Below, one piece after another: positions 21,668 to 35,800 of a stretch of 43,086 nt of DNA. The stretch lies in contig NC_135557.1 in assembly GCF_964340395.1 (NCBI RefSeq), forward strand, positions 10,767,960 to 10,811,045, written 5' to 3'. Below the pieces are notes generated by a model. The model did not search any database, had not been told where the DNA came from, and saw only the letters and a program-made list of their open reading frames with translations. The translations under genes and the position numbers were made by a program. The stretch's first letter is position 1. Each line of letters opens with the position of its first letter. The stretch is from Glandiceps talaboti. Lineage: Eukaryota; Hemichordata; Enteropneusta; Spengelidae.

Positions 21668-24190
21668 CATCAATATACTGGACTGTATACTATACTATAT
21701 ACCACATACTCTACTATACTATAATCTACTACACTATACTATACTATACTAGACTAGACTATACTAGATTATACTAGACTCTATACTATATACGATAGTG
21801 TAGGAATAGAATAATATTATAGTATATTATTGTACAGTATATAGTAGAGTATATTATACAGTACTGTATGGTATAGTATGCTATACTATACACTACACTA
21901 TAATATACACTATACACTATATTCCATATATTCTACTATACTATAATCTACTACACTATACTATACTATACTATACTATGCTATACTAGACTCTATACTG
22001 TATACAATAGTGTAGGTATAGAATAATATTATAGTATATTATTGTACTGTATATAGTAGAGTATATTATATAGTACTGTATGGTATAGTATGCTATACTA
22101 TACACTACACTATAATATACACTATACACTATATTCCATATACTCTATTATACTCTAGTATATTATACTATACTATACTAGACTATACTATACTTTGCTA
22201 TGCTATACTATATACCATATGTTCTACTATACTATACTATGCTAGACTATATATGATAGTATAGGTATAGAATAATATTATAGTATTGTATTGTACAGTA
22301 TATAGTATAGTACGGTATGGTATAGTATGCTATACTATACACTAAACTATACTATATTCCACATACTCTACTATACTCTAGTATATTATACCATAATATA
22401 CTATACTATACTATACTATACTATTATATACTATAATATACAATACTATACTATGCTATGCTATACTATATACCATATACTATACTTTACTATATACCAT
22501 ACTATATGATATACTATGCTATACTATACTACAATGTACACTACACTATACTATATTCCACATACTCTACTATACTCTAGTATATTATACCATAATATAC
22601 TATACTATACTATTATATACTATAATATACAATACTATACTATGATATGCTATACTATATACCATATACTATACTTTACTATATACCATACTATATGATA
22701 TACTATGCTATACTATACTACACTACACTATACTATATACTCTACTATATTATACTATACTATACTATTCTATACTATATAATATACTATATTATAATAT
22801 ATACTACACTATACTATGTACTATACTACACTACACAAAATAACATATACTCTACTATACTATACTATGTACTATACCATACTACCAGTATACTATACTA
22901 TATATTATACTATATAATGTACTATACTAGACTATATATAATATGTACTATATATTATAGTATAGGTATCGAATAATATAGTATAGTATTGTACAGTATA
23001 TAGTATACTATACTATGTAGTATGGTATATAGTATAGTATATAGTATACTAGTAGTATAGAATAGTATAGTATAGTATAGTATAGTATAGTATGGTATAG
23101 TATAGTATACAGTATAATATAGTATAGTATATAGTACAGTATATAGCATAGTCTAGTATATAGTATAGTATAAAATAGTATAGTTTATGGTATATAGCAT
23201 AGCATAGTATAGTATAGTATAATATAGTATAGTCCATTATACAGTACAGTGTAGTATATTATAGTATAGTATAGTGTAGTATAGTACAGTATAGTATAGT
23301 GCAGAATAGTAAAGTATAGTATATAGTATATAGCATAATAAAATACATAGTATATAGTATAGTTTAATATATAGTACAGTACATAGCATTATAGCAATAT
23401 AGCATTATAGTCTGGTATATAGTACAGTATAGTATAGTATAGTTTAGTATATACATGCAGTATAGTATAGTATACTATATAGTATAGTATAATATAGTAT
23501 AGTATACTATATAGTACAGTATATAGTATAGTCTGGTATATAGTATACTATACTATATAGTAGAGTATACTATACTATATACCATATACTATACTATACT
23601 ATACACTATAATTTACTATATACCATACTATATGATATACTATACTATACTTGATTTAATACTATACTATACTACACTACACTACACTATACTATATTCC
23701 ATATACTCTACTCTACTATATTATACCACACTATACTATATTATATTATACTATGCTATCATGCTATACACCATATACTATACTATATTATATAATATAC
23801 TATATTATACTATATACTATACTTGACTATATACGATACTATACTATACTATGCTATATACCATATACTATACTATACTCTACTATTCACCATATACTAT
23901 ACTCTACTATACTACACTATACTATATACCATATACTATACTCTACTATACTACACGACTATATACCATATAGTATACATTACTATACTCTACTATACTA
24001 TACTATACTAGACTACCATACTAGACTATATACTATATAATATAGTATAGGTATAGAATATTATAGTATAGTATTGTACAGTATATTGTATAGTACAGTA
24101 TATAGTATAGTATAATATAGTATATAGTATATAGCATAGCATAGTATATAGTATATAGTCTTGTATAGTTTATAGTATAGTACCATACAC
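21668..24190. repeat. Strand-switching TATAC/GTATA array
   Basis: TATAC-type to about 22975 (with short GTATA inserts), GTATA-type to about 23545, TATAC-type to about 24045, and GTATA-type to about 24190. A junction motif TATAGGTATAGAATA, followed by TATTGTACAGTATAT, recurs near 21797, 22011, 22258, 22960 and 24042. Confidence 0.95.
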
Positions 24191-26590
24191 TATTATAAGC
24201 CCAGTGGATGTATTTGTATAGAACAAAATGTTCACTTGGTAAGCCCACATAGGGCAAGTAAATAAATAAAACAAACTATACTATACTTTGTACTTGATCT
24301 TTTTTTCATTATCATTTGTGTCAATATGACTTGGAATGATTTAAACTTTTGAAACCCTAAAATTAGTGATACTTTTATGATATAACTAAGTTGTGTTTTA
24401 CTTATGAATGGTGCTCTAAATGGCCTCCAAAAGGTGTTCATTTTTCAAAAGATCTTACCATGGGAGGGGGACACCCCCTCCCACTTGTATAGCATGCACG
24501 CATGGGCATAGCATGCACTTCTCCCGACACTTTTTCAAGTTCTCTCCCTACTTTGAAACTTACTGAAACCCCTAGGTTTACAATTATGTTAATTTCATTT
24601 CTAATAATGTACTTTATAATTAGCTGAATTAATCTATAATGATAATAGTTCACTCAATGTAAGAGATATCCTAGAACTTTTGGTTACTAAAACCATGAAT
24701 ATTTTGCACAGCTATGAACAGACAATCATACTTCTCATAGGGTTCCTGCCTAAAGAGCTTTATATATTGCAAGAAAGAACAAGAATATTTCTTGTCAACA
24801 GATGTGGGGGGGGGGGGGCAGTGTTTTTTTATTTGTCAGCAGGGGTGGGGTGAACAAAAAGTCAGCGTAAAATCTGATCGCTCCCTAAAATCAGTCTCAT
24901 TCAACAACAAAAAATAAAACTGAATCAAATAAAATGAAATCATTCACCACTTACATGCTAGCTTCACTCTGTGTATAACATGTAAAATTGTCAGATATAT
25001 AGAAGTCCACACTGGTTTTCTGTTCATTTTACATTTTATTACTTATTAATATTATCCATGATTTAAGTTATATGACTATATCTCTTTGCAATATCCAAAA
25101 TTTTTCTAATGACAAAAGATTGTGTCTTTTAACATTCTCATTTAACAAGTGCTTGAAGTACAAATTACAAAAACATGTGTGTTTACACCAACGAAGAGAG
25201 CCAAGAGACAAGATTAAACAAAATTCACATTTTTATACCTAATTTTCATGTCACTGATGAGATCATCATATGCTTAACACTTCTTCATCTATATACCCCA
25301 AGAGCCATTCAAATTAATTTCCAGCTCATTACTTTTGGAATTAAAGATTATTTTACCAAAAAGACACATTTTAGCCATAATTTGCATATCAATAATGGAA
25401 TCATCATGTTCTGAATAATTCTTAAAGCAATAAAAAAAAATAATTGTTTGATTCCGGTTATCTGACCCTGCCTAGTTTTTCACTGCCGACCCTAACCTTT
25501 TTATTAACAAGTTCAAGAAAAAAATTGTAACATCACAAAAATTATGAAGTCTCGCAAGAATTGGTGGATGCACAAACTGACATCAATTTAAAAAGACAAT
25601 ATAAAACTTTTCTTCCAAAATGTAATGACTGTACATCTGATGAGAAGAAACCAAAAACAGAGAGCATATGGAGAACAATGAAAAACATAACTACCTCAGA
25701 TATGAAAAAAAATATTTAGAAAAAAAGAAATATAAAATGGCATTGTAGCACAACTATTGTTTTCCAAAATACTGCCAATGGCGATGTAGCACAACTGTAG
25801 TTTTTTAAAATATTTATCCATATGCTAGTCCATTCTAAAAATAGGTGTTCATTTGTTGAATGACTATCCAGTTGCCTATCCAAACATGTTATGTTTGTCA
25901 CATATGTGATTATTGGGCTGTTGCCATGGGCGGGGCCACTGTTGCTAGGGATATTTGCATACATTTTTTGAATGTTTACTAACTGCCTACCAGATGGTGT
26001 TCTTATTTAACCAAAATATACTGCCATTTGGTTGTTGCTAAGGCCATGGTCATGGTTGCTAGGGCCAATTGTGTCAAACTATTCTAAAGGAAATCTGCAG
26101 AACAACACTTCTAGAACCATCTCACCAAATTTCAGTTTCCCTGACCAAGTACTTTTTGAGATATAAATTTTTGACCAATTTACATGTTTACACCTAATTT
26201 GGATGTTACTGATGAGATCATTATATGCTTAATATTTCTTCATCTATACACCGGCAGATACATCCCTGTTAAAAGTTCAGCCCAATCTACTGAGTAGTTT
26301 TGGAATTGTAGGTTTTTAACCAAAAAGCCCTACTTTGCATATTACACATGGAAACATCATGTCATGAACAAATCTTAATTTACACACCCCTGAGAATGTT
26401 CCCACCAAATTTCAGGCCAATCTGCCCAGTAGTTTTGTAGTTTAAATTCTTTGACAAAAATCACATTTTTGACCCAAAACCCATATATCTGATGTGATCA
26501 TTTTCATTTGAACAATTTCACTACTAGACATCCAATATAACATGACCACCAAGTATCAAAGAAATCGGACTGCAGTTTTCGACTAAGTTG

Positions 26591-26593
<3 letters not shown>
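24191..26593. repeat. Dispersed non-coding repeats
   Basis: Segments 25190-25410 and 26165-26400 are diverged direct copies; shared blocks include CTGATGAGATCAT, ATGCTTAA and TTCTTCATCTATA. The second continues as a repeat with CCAAATTTCAGGCCAATCTG and ends in a CA run. There is a G-run at 24806-24820. No gene is supported. Confidence 0.65.

Positions 26594-26641
<48 letters not shown>
26594..26641. repeat. (CA)n microsatellite
   Basis: Dinucleotide run forming the 3' end of the preceding dispersed repeat. Confidence 0.97.
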
Positions 26642-26644
<3 letters not shown>

Positions 26645-26956
26645 TCATTTCAATTGTATTAAAAATGTTCAAAATAGAGCTCATGTCCTTGTGCACAACT
26701 AATTGATTTAAGATCTAAATTTCTGTTTTACTACACATAGAGTCTGAAGTTATTTTTTTTCTCTTAGAGACGAGCAAAACAACAGCTTCTTTGAATAGGA
26801 CATCTGTTATGTACTGTGTAACAAACCTGTAAGAGATAAGAAAGTTAACAAAGGATTAATACATTTATTGTTCAACTCTAAAACTTGCAAATATTTATGG
26901 TCAAAGTATTGGTGTAGTATTTGATCATGATTTCTTTTGCTAGTTATGTTTCTGTT

Positions 26957-29900
26957 AAATGAGATTTGGAAAAGAGCAAAGTTTGCAAGGCTAGGTACAT
27001 GTAACTCTGGTGTCCGGTCTCAGTTACATGTACATGCTAAAAATCAAAATGGCGGACATTTTTCTAATAAATTTTAGTAGTTTAGTCTAAGATGGATAGA
27101 AATAGGTGAAAAACAGTGACAGTGTTATTGTAGCATGATTCAATTTGGAAAGGAGTATAGTTTGTAAGGTTAGGTAACTCTGGTGTCTGGTCTCCTAGTT
27201 ACATGCTAAAAATCAAAATGGCTGACATTTTTCTAACAAATTTTAGTAGTTTAGTCTAAGATGGATAGAAATAGGTAAAAAACAGTGACAGTGTTATTGT
27301 AGCATGAATGAATTTGGAAAAGAGTATAGTTTGTAAGGCTAGGTAACTCTGGTGTCTGGTCTCCTAGTTACATGCTAAAAATCAAAATGGCTGACATTTT
27401 TCTAACAAATTTTAGTAGTTTAGTCTAAGATGGATAGAAATAGGTGAAAAACAGTGACAGTGTTATTGTAGCATGATTCAATTTGGAAAGGAGTATAGTT
27501 TGTAAGGTTAGGTAACTCTGGTGTCTGGTCTCCTAGTTACATGCTAAAAATCAAAATGGCGGACATTTTTCTAATAAATTTTAGTAGTTTAGTCTAAGAT
27601 GGATAGAAATAGGTAAAAAACAGTGACAGTGTTATTGTAGCATGAATGAATTTGGAAAAGAGTATAGTTTGTAAGGCTAGGTAACTCTGGTGTCTGGTCT
27701 CCTAGTTACATGCTAAAAATCAAAATGGCTGACATTTTTCTAACAAATTTTAGTAGTTTAGTCTAAGATGGATAGAAATAGGTGAAAAACAGTGACAGTG
27801 TTATTGTAGCATGATTCAATTTGGAAAGGAGTATAGTTTGTAAGGTTAGGTAACTCTGGTGTCTGGTCTCCTAGTTACATGCTAAAAATCAAAATGGCGG
27901 ACATTTTTCTAATAAATTTTAGTAGTTTAGTCTAAGATGGATAGAAATAGGTGAAAAACAGTGACAGTGTTATTGTAGCATGATTCAATTTGGAAAGGAG
28001 TATAGTTTGTAAGGTTAGGTAACTCTGGTGTCTGGTCTCCTAGTTACATGCTAAAAATCAAAATGGCGGACATTTTTCTAATAAATTTTAGTAGTTTAGT
28101 CTAAGATGGATAGAAATAGGTGAAAAACAGTGACAGTGTTATTGTAGCATGAATGAATTTGGAAAGGAGTATAGTTTGTAAGGTTAGGTAACTCTGGTGT
28201 CTGGTCTCCTAGTTACATGCTAAAAATCAAAATGGCGGACATTTTTCTAATAAATTTTAGTAGTTTAGTCTAAGATGGATAGAAATAGGTGAAAAACAGT
28301 GACAGTGTTATTGTAGCATGAATGAATTTGGAAAGGAGTATAGTTTGTAAGGCTAGGTAACTCTGGTGTCTGGTCTCCTAGTTACATGCTAAAAATCAAA
28401 ATGGCTGACATTTTTCTAACAAATTTTAGTAGTTTAGTCTAAGATGGATAGAAATAGGTAAAAAACAGTGACAGTGTTATTGTAGCATGAATGAATTTGG
28501 AAAAGAGTATAGTTTGTAAGGCTAGGTAACTCTGGTGTCTGGTCTCCTAGTTACATGCTAAAAATCAAAATGGCGGACATTTTTCTAACAAATTTTAGTA
28601 GTTTAGTCTAAGATGGATAGAAATAGGTGAAAAACAGTGACAGTGTTATTGTAGCATGATTCAATTTGGAAAGGAGTATAGTTTGTAAGGTTAGGTAACT
28701 CTGGTGTCTGGTCTCCTAGTTACATGCTAAAAATCAAAATGGCGGACATTTTTCTAATAAATTTTAGTAGTTTAGTCTAAGATGGATAGAAATAGGTAAA
28801 AAACAGTGACAGTGTTATTGTAGCATGAATGAATTTGGAAAAGAGTATAGTTTGTAAGGCTAGGTAACTCTGGTGTCTGGTCTCCTAGTTACATGCTAAA
28901 AATCAAAATGGCTGACATTTTTCTAACAAATTTTAGTAGTTTAGTCTAAGATGGATAGAAATAGGTGAAAAACAGTGACAGTGTTATTGTAGCATGATTC
29001 AATTTGGAAAGGAGTATAGTTTGTAAGGTTAGGTAACTCTGGTGTCTGGTCTCCTAGTTACATGCTAAAAATCAAAATGGCGGACATTTTTCTAATAAAT
29101 TTTAGTAGTTTAGTCTAAGATGGATAGAAATAGGTGAAAAACAGTGACAGTGTTATTGTAGCATGATTCAATTTGGAAAGGAGTATAGTTTGTAAGGTTA
29201 GGTAACTCTGGTGTCTGGTCTCCTAGTTACATGCTAAAAATCAAAATGGCGGACATTTTTCTAATAAATTTTAGTAGTTTAGTCTAAGATGGATAGAAAT
29301 AGGTGAAAAACAGTGACAGTGTTATTGTAGCATGAATGAATTTGGAAAGGAGTATAGTTTGTAAGGCTAGGTAACTCTGGTGTCTGGTCTCCTAGTTACA
29401 TGCTAAAAATCAAAATGGCTGACATTTTTCTAACAAATTTTAGTAGTTTAGTCTAAGATGGATAGAAATAGGTAAAAAACAGTGACAGTGTTATTGTAGC
29501 ATGAATGAATTTGGAAAAGAGTATAGTTTGTAAGGCTAGGTAACTCTGGTGTCTGGTCTCCTAGTTACATGCTAAAAATCAAAATGGCTGACATTTTTCT
29601 AATAAATTTTAGTAGTTTAGTCTAAGATGGATAGAAATAGGTGAAAAACAGTGACAGTGTTATTGTAGCATGATTCAATTTGGAAAGGAGTATAGTTTGT
29701 AAGGTTAGGTAACTCTGGTGGCTGGTCTCCTAGTTACATGCTAAAAATCAAAATGGCGGACATTTTTCTAACAAATTTTAGTAGTTTAGTCTAAGATGGA
29801 TAGAAATAGGTGAAAAACAGTGACAGTGTTATTGTAGCATGATTCAATTTGGAAAGGAGTATAGTTTGTAAGGTTAGGTAACTCTGGTGTCTGGTCTCCT

Positions 29901-32900
29901 AGTTACATGCTAAAAATCAAAATGGCGGACATTTTTCTAATAAATTTTAGTAGTTTAGTCTAAGATGGATAGAAATAGGTGAAAAACAGTGACAGTGTTA
30001 TTGTAGCATGATTCAATTTGGAAAGGAGTATAGTTTGTAAGGTTAGGTAACTCTGGTGTCTGGTCTCCTAGTTACATGCTAAAAATCAAAATGGCGGACA
30101 TTTTTCTAATAAATTTTAGTAGTTTAGTCTAAGATGGATAGAAATAGGTGAAAAACAGTGACAGTGTTATTGTAGCATGAATGAATTTGGAAAGGAGTAT
30201 AGTTTGTAAGGTTAGGTAACTCTGGTGTCTGGTCTCCTAGTTACATGCTAAAAATCAAAATGGCGGACATTTTTCTAATAAATTTTAGTAGTTTAGTCTA
30301 AGATGGATAGAAATAGGTGAAAAACAGTGACAGTGTTATTGTAGCATGAATGAATTTGGAAAGGAGTATAGTTTGTAAGGTTAGGTAACTCTGGTGTCTG
30401 GTCTCCTAGTTACATGCTAAAAATCAAAATGGCGGACATTTTTCTAATAAATTTTAGTAGTTTAGTCTAAGATGGATAGAAATAGGTGAAAAACAGTGAC
30501 AGTGTTATTGTAGCATGAATGAATTTGGAAAGGAGTATAGTTTGTAAGGCTAGGTAACTCTGGTGTCTGGTCTCCTAGTTACATGCTAAAAATCAAAATG
30601 GCTGACATTTTTCTAACAAATTTTAGTAGTTTAGTCTAAGATGGATAGAAATAGGTAAAAAACAGTGACAGTGTTATTGTAGCATGAATGAATTTGGAAA
30701 AGAGTATAGTTTGTAAGGCTAGGTAACTCTGGTGTCTGGTCTCCTAGTTACATGCTAAAAATCAAAATGGCGGACATTTTTCTAACAAATTTTAGTAGTT
30801 TAGTCTAAGATGGATAGAAATAGGTGAAAAACAGTGACAGTGTTATTGTAGCATGATTCAATTTGGAAAGGAGTATAGTTTGTAAGGTTAGGTAACTCTG
30901 GTGTCTGGTCTCCTAGTTACATGCTAAAAATCAAAATGGCGGACATTTTTCTAATAAATTTTAGTAGTTTAGTCTAAGATGGATAGAAATAGGTAAAAAA
31001 CAGTGACAGTGTTATTGTAGCATGAATGAATTTGGAAAAGAGTATAGTTTGTAAGGCTAGGTAACTCTGGTGTCTGGTCTCCTAGTTACATGCTAAAAAT
31101 CAAAATGGCTGACATTTTTCTAACAAATTTTAGTAGTTTAGTCTAAGATGGATAGAAATAGGTGAAAAACAGTGACAGTGTTATTGTAGCATGATTCAAT
31201 TTGGAAAGGAGTATAGTTTGTAAGGTTAGGTAACTCTGGTGTCTGGTCTCCTAGTTACATGCTAAAAATCAAAATGGCGGACATTTTTCTAATAAATTTT
31301 AGTAGTTTAGTCTAAGATGGATAGAAATAGGTGAAAAACAGTGACAGTGTTATTGTAGCATGATTCAATTTGGAAAGGAGTATAGTTTGTAAGGTTAGGT
31401 AACTCTGGTGTCTGGTCTCCTAGTTACATGCTAAAAATCAAAATGGCGGACATTTTTCTAATAAATTTTAGTAGTTTAGTCTAAGATGGATAGAAATAGG
31501 TGAAAAACAGTGACAGTGTTATTGTAGCATGAATGAATTTGGAAAGGAGTATAGTTTGTAAGGCTAGGTAACTCTGGTGTCTGGTCTCCTAGTTACATGC
31601 TAAAAATCAAAATGGCTGACATTTTTCTAACAAATTTTAGTAGTTTAGTCTAAGATGGATAGAAATAGGTAAAAAACAGTGACAGTGTTATTGTAGCATG
31701 AATGAATTTGGAAAAGAGTATAGTTTGTAAGGCTAGGTAACTCTGGTGTCTGGTCTCCTAGTTACATGCTAAAAATCAAAATGGCTGACATTTTTCTAAT
31801 AAATTTTAGTAGTTTAGTCTAAGATGGATAGAAATAGGTGAAAAACAGTGACAGTGTTATTGTAGCATGATTCAATTTGGAAAGGAGTATAGTTTGTAAG
31901 GTTAGGTAACTCTGGTGGCTGGTCTCCTAGTTACATGCTAAAAATCAAAATGGCGGACATTTTTCTAACAAATTTTAGTAGTTTAGTCTAAGATGGATAG
32001 AAATAGGTGAAAAACAGTGACAGTGTTATTGTAGCATGATTCAATTTGGAAAGGAGTATAGTTTGTAAGGTTAGGTAACTCTGGTGTCTGGTCTCCTAGT
32101 TACATGCTAAAAATCAAAATGGCGGACATTTTTCTAATAAATTTTAGTAGTTTAGTCTAAGATGGATAGAAATAGGTGAAAAACAGTGACAGTGTTATTG
32201 TAGCATGATTCAATTTGGAAAGGAGTATAGTTTGTAAGGTTAGGTAACTCTGGTGTCTGGTCTCCTAGTTACATGCTAAAAATCAAAATGGCGGACATTT
32301 TTCTAATAAATTTTAGTAGTTTAGTCTAAGATGGATAGAAATAGGTGAAAAACAGTGACAGTGTTATTGTAGCATGAATGAATTTGGAAAGGAGTATAGT
32401 TTGTAAGGTTAGGTAACTCTGGTGTCTGGTCTCCTAGTTACATGCTAAAAATCAAAATGGCGGACATTTTTCTAATAAATTTTAGTAGTTTAGTCTAAGA
32501 TGGATAGAAATAGGTGAAAAACAGTGACAGTGTTATTGTAGCATGAATGAATTTGGAAAGGAGTATAGTTTGTAAGGCTAGGTAACTCTGGTGTCTGGTC
32601 TCCTAGTTACATGCTAAAAATCAAAATGGCTGACATTTTTCTAACAAATTTTAGTAGTTTAGTCTAAGATGGATAGAAATAGGTAAAAAACAGTGACAGT
32701 GTTATTGTAGCATGAATGAATTTGGAAAAGAGTATAGTTTGTAAGGCTAGGTAACTCTGGTGTCTGGTCTCCTAGTTACATGCTAAAAATCAAAATGGCG
32801 GACATTTTTCTAACAAATTTTAGTAGTTTAGTCTAAGATGGATAGAAATAGGTGAAAAACAGTGACAGTGTTATTGTAGCATGATTCAATTTGGAAAGGA

Positions 32901-34400
32901 GTATAGTTTGTAAGGTTAGGTAACTCTGGTGTCTGGTCTCCTAGTTACATGCTAAAAATCAAAATGGCGGACATTTTTCTAACAAATTTTAGTAGTTTAG
33001 TCTAAGATGGATAGAAATAGGTGAAAAACAGTGACAGTGTTATTGTAGCATGATTCAATTTGGAAAGGAGTATAGTTTGTAAGGTTAGGTAACTCTGGTG
33101 TCTGGTCTCCTAGTTACATGCTAAAAATCAAAATGGCTGACATTTTTCTAATAAATTTTAGTAGTTTAGTCTAAGATGGATAGAAATACGTGAAAAACAG
33201 TGACAGTGTTATTGTAGCATGATTCAATTTGGAAAGGAGTATAGTTTGTAAGGCTAGGTAACTCTGGTGTCTGGTCTCCTAGTTACATGCTAAAAATCAA
33301 AATGGCTGACATTTTTCTAACAAATTTTAGTAGTTTAGTCTAAGATGGATAGAAATAGGTGAAAAACAGTGACAGTGTTATTGTAGCATGATTCAATTTG
33401 GAAAGGAGTATAGTTTGTAAGGTTAGGTAACTCTGGTGTCTGGTCTCCTAGTTACATGCTAAAAATCAAAATGGCAGACATTTTTCTAACAAATTTTAGT
33501 AGTTTAGTCTAAGATGGATAGAAATAGGTGAAAAACAGTGACAGTGTTATTGTAGCATGATTCAATTTGGAAAGGAGTATAGTTTGTAAGGTTAGGTAAC
33601 TCTGGTGTCTGGTCTCCTAGTTACATGCTAAAAATCAAAATGGCGGACATTTTTCTAATAAATTTTAGTAGTTTAGTCTAAGATGGATAGAAATAGGTAA
33701 AAAACAGTGACAGTGTTATTGTAGCATGAATGAATTTGGAAAAGAGTATAGTTTGTAAGGCTAGGTAACTCTGGTGTCTGGTCTCCTAGTTACATGCTAA
33801 AAATCAAAATGGCTGACATTTTTCTAACAAATTTTAGTAGTTTAGTCTAAGATGGATAGAAATAGGTGAAAAACAGTGACAGTGTTATTGTAGCATGATT
33901 CAATTTGGAAAGGAGTATAGTTTGTAAGGTTAGGTAACTCTGGTGTCTGGTCTCCTAGTTACATGCTAAAAATCAAAATGGCGGACATTTTTCTAATAAA
34001 TTTTAGTAGTTTAGTCTAAGATGGATAGAAATAGGTGAAAAACAGTGACAGTGTTATTGTAGCATGATTCAATTTGGAAAGGAGTATAGTTTGTAAGGTT
34101 AGGTAACTCTGGTGTCTGGTCTCCTAGTTACATGCTAAAAATCAAAATGGCGGACATTTTTGTAATAAATTTTAATAGTTTATACTAAGATGGATAGAAG
34201 TAGGTGAGAAACAGTGACAGTGTTGTTGTAGCATGAATGAATTTGGAATAGAGCATAGTTTGCAAGGCTAGGTATAACTCTGGTGTCTGGCCTCATACAA
34301 AAATGTAGTTACATTTGTACATGTTTAAAACGAAAATTGCGAACATTTTTGTAATAAATTTTAGTACTTTAGTCTAAGATTGGTAAAGGAAGGTCAAAAA
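26957..34400. repeat. 169-bp satellite array, about 43 monomers
   Basis: The landmark AGTGTTATTG falls at 27121, 27290, 27459 and so on in exact 169-bp steps up to 34050, and its variant at 34219; 42 consecutive periods therefore show no net length change. The first monomer (from about 26957) is longer (about 179 bp) and diverged, and the last two (after about 34170) are diverged too, as expected at array edges. Monomers differ at a few fixed sites: GATTC or GAATG, AAGG(T/C)TAGG, GGC(G/T)GAC, CTAA(T/C)AAA and AGGT(G/A)AAA. Combinations repeat with a period of 13 monomers. No coding potential. Confidence 0.98.
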
Positions 34401-34439
34401 CAAGGAAAGAGTTGATTTAGAATCCACCAGTTTGGAAAG

Positions 34440-35800
34440 AGCTTGTTTTGTCAAGAATGATAGCCCTGTGAAACTTACAAGTGTGTCTCTGAATTGTCTT
34501 TTATATGCTGATGAATCTCTACCACTAGAAATTAAAGTTGAGTTGCAAAGTTGTTTATTTAAATTACATTATTTTGTACAAAGTAGAAAATAATAATCAA
34601 CATTAAGAAATCAAGGTCATATGTAAATACAGGAAATCCAAATTTTATTTTTTATAATTTTACTCTCGACAATGTAAGCCTAAGAGAATACTGTTTTCTT
34701 GGTATCATTATTTCTTCTAACAGTAAATTTAAACAAAACCTCAATAACTTGAAGTTTAAATCCACGAGAGCTCTCTTAAGTTCATGTATAACTATTTCTT
34801 CTAACTAGAGTATTTCTATTGATGTGGCTTTAGATCTCTTTGATTGTTTAATTGTTGCTATTGTGACTTACAGATGTGAAGTTTGGGGTTATGAAATTGA
34901 GAAATTTTCAGATTCTTGTTGATGTTTTTTTTTTCTTTTTATAGATTTCTACTTTGGGTTTCTTATAAGATATCAAGATGTGGTATTGTTGGAGAATTAG
35001 GTCATTTCCCCACTAATTTCACTGTAATTAAACTTCTGTTAAAGTATTGGTATAGATTAATTGTTGATGGACAATTTATTGTGAGCAGCCTACATTTGTT
35101 CTATGTGTTATTCAACATGGGGTATTTATATTTTATTATTAGAAACTTACTTGTTAAATATAATGAGAACAGTGTGTGGTCAAATCTTTACAGGTTTAAT
35201 TATACTAGGAAGGTTCATCATAATTTTATGACTTATGTCTAGAATTTTGTAATCATGGTACAGGGAATTACATAATGACATTAGAAGAAAAAAGTACTAA
35301 TAAAAACAAAATGAGAACATTTAGATTATTTAAAACAGCTTTTGGTTTTGAGAAACATCTTCTGCAAATTAAAAATCCAGTTGGTAGAAGACTAGTGACT
35401 AAATTTAGAATTTTGGATTATAATATTTATATTGAGTTGGGGAGATGGTGTACTCCTAAGATTCCTGTACATGATGAAAGAATCTTTAAATTTTGTCAAA
35501 TTATGCGGTAGAAGATGAATTTCATCATTTCATGCTTTATTCTCATTATACAAATTAAAGAAAGGCACTTATTCTTCTTCTTTTTCATTAGATAATTCAA
35601 ATTTTCATTCAGTTTCTGCATATTTTGACCTCAGATGATAGACTTCCTCTTGGAAACTTTCTAGTCGATGTAAACAGTGCTCCATCAGTTGGTTAAAAGA
35701 ATATATTTTAATCATTTTATTTCTGCATGTTATTTTTGTATGCTTTACCATGCATGTAAAGATTGACTGTAGACACAGCTGAGAATACAGTACTACTACC
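34440..35800 (+). mobile_element. Second LINE fragment, same family as 1-1112
   Basis: The frame near 34460 reads PVKLTSVSLNCLLYADE, the catalytic YADD box with the last Asp changed to Glu. Then come FLGIIISSNSKFKQNLNN near 34700, DLFDCLIVAIVTYRCEVWG near 34830, GELGHFP near 35000 and the C-terminal VEDEFHHFML near 35510. Frame shifts and stops between blocks show it is dead. It starts right after the satellite array and is missing its 5' part. Confidence 0.82.

Noticed and set aside
18365-24257. Many open frames rich in Tyr-Thr-Ile-Leu
   Set aside because: They are translations of the TATAC/GTATA arrays, present in several frames with no domain.
26957-34400. CRISPR-like regular array
   Set aside because: Whole 169-bp units are repeated with no unique spacers, and the context is animal DNA.
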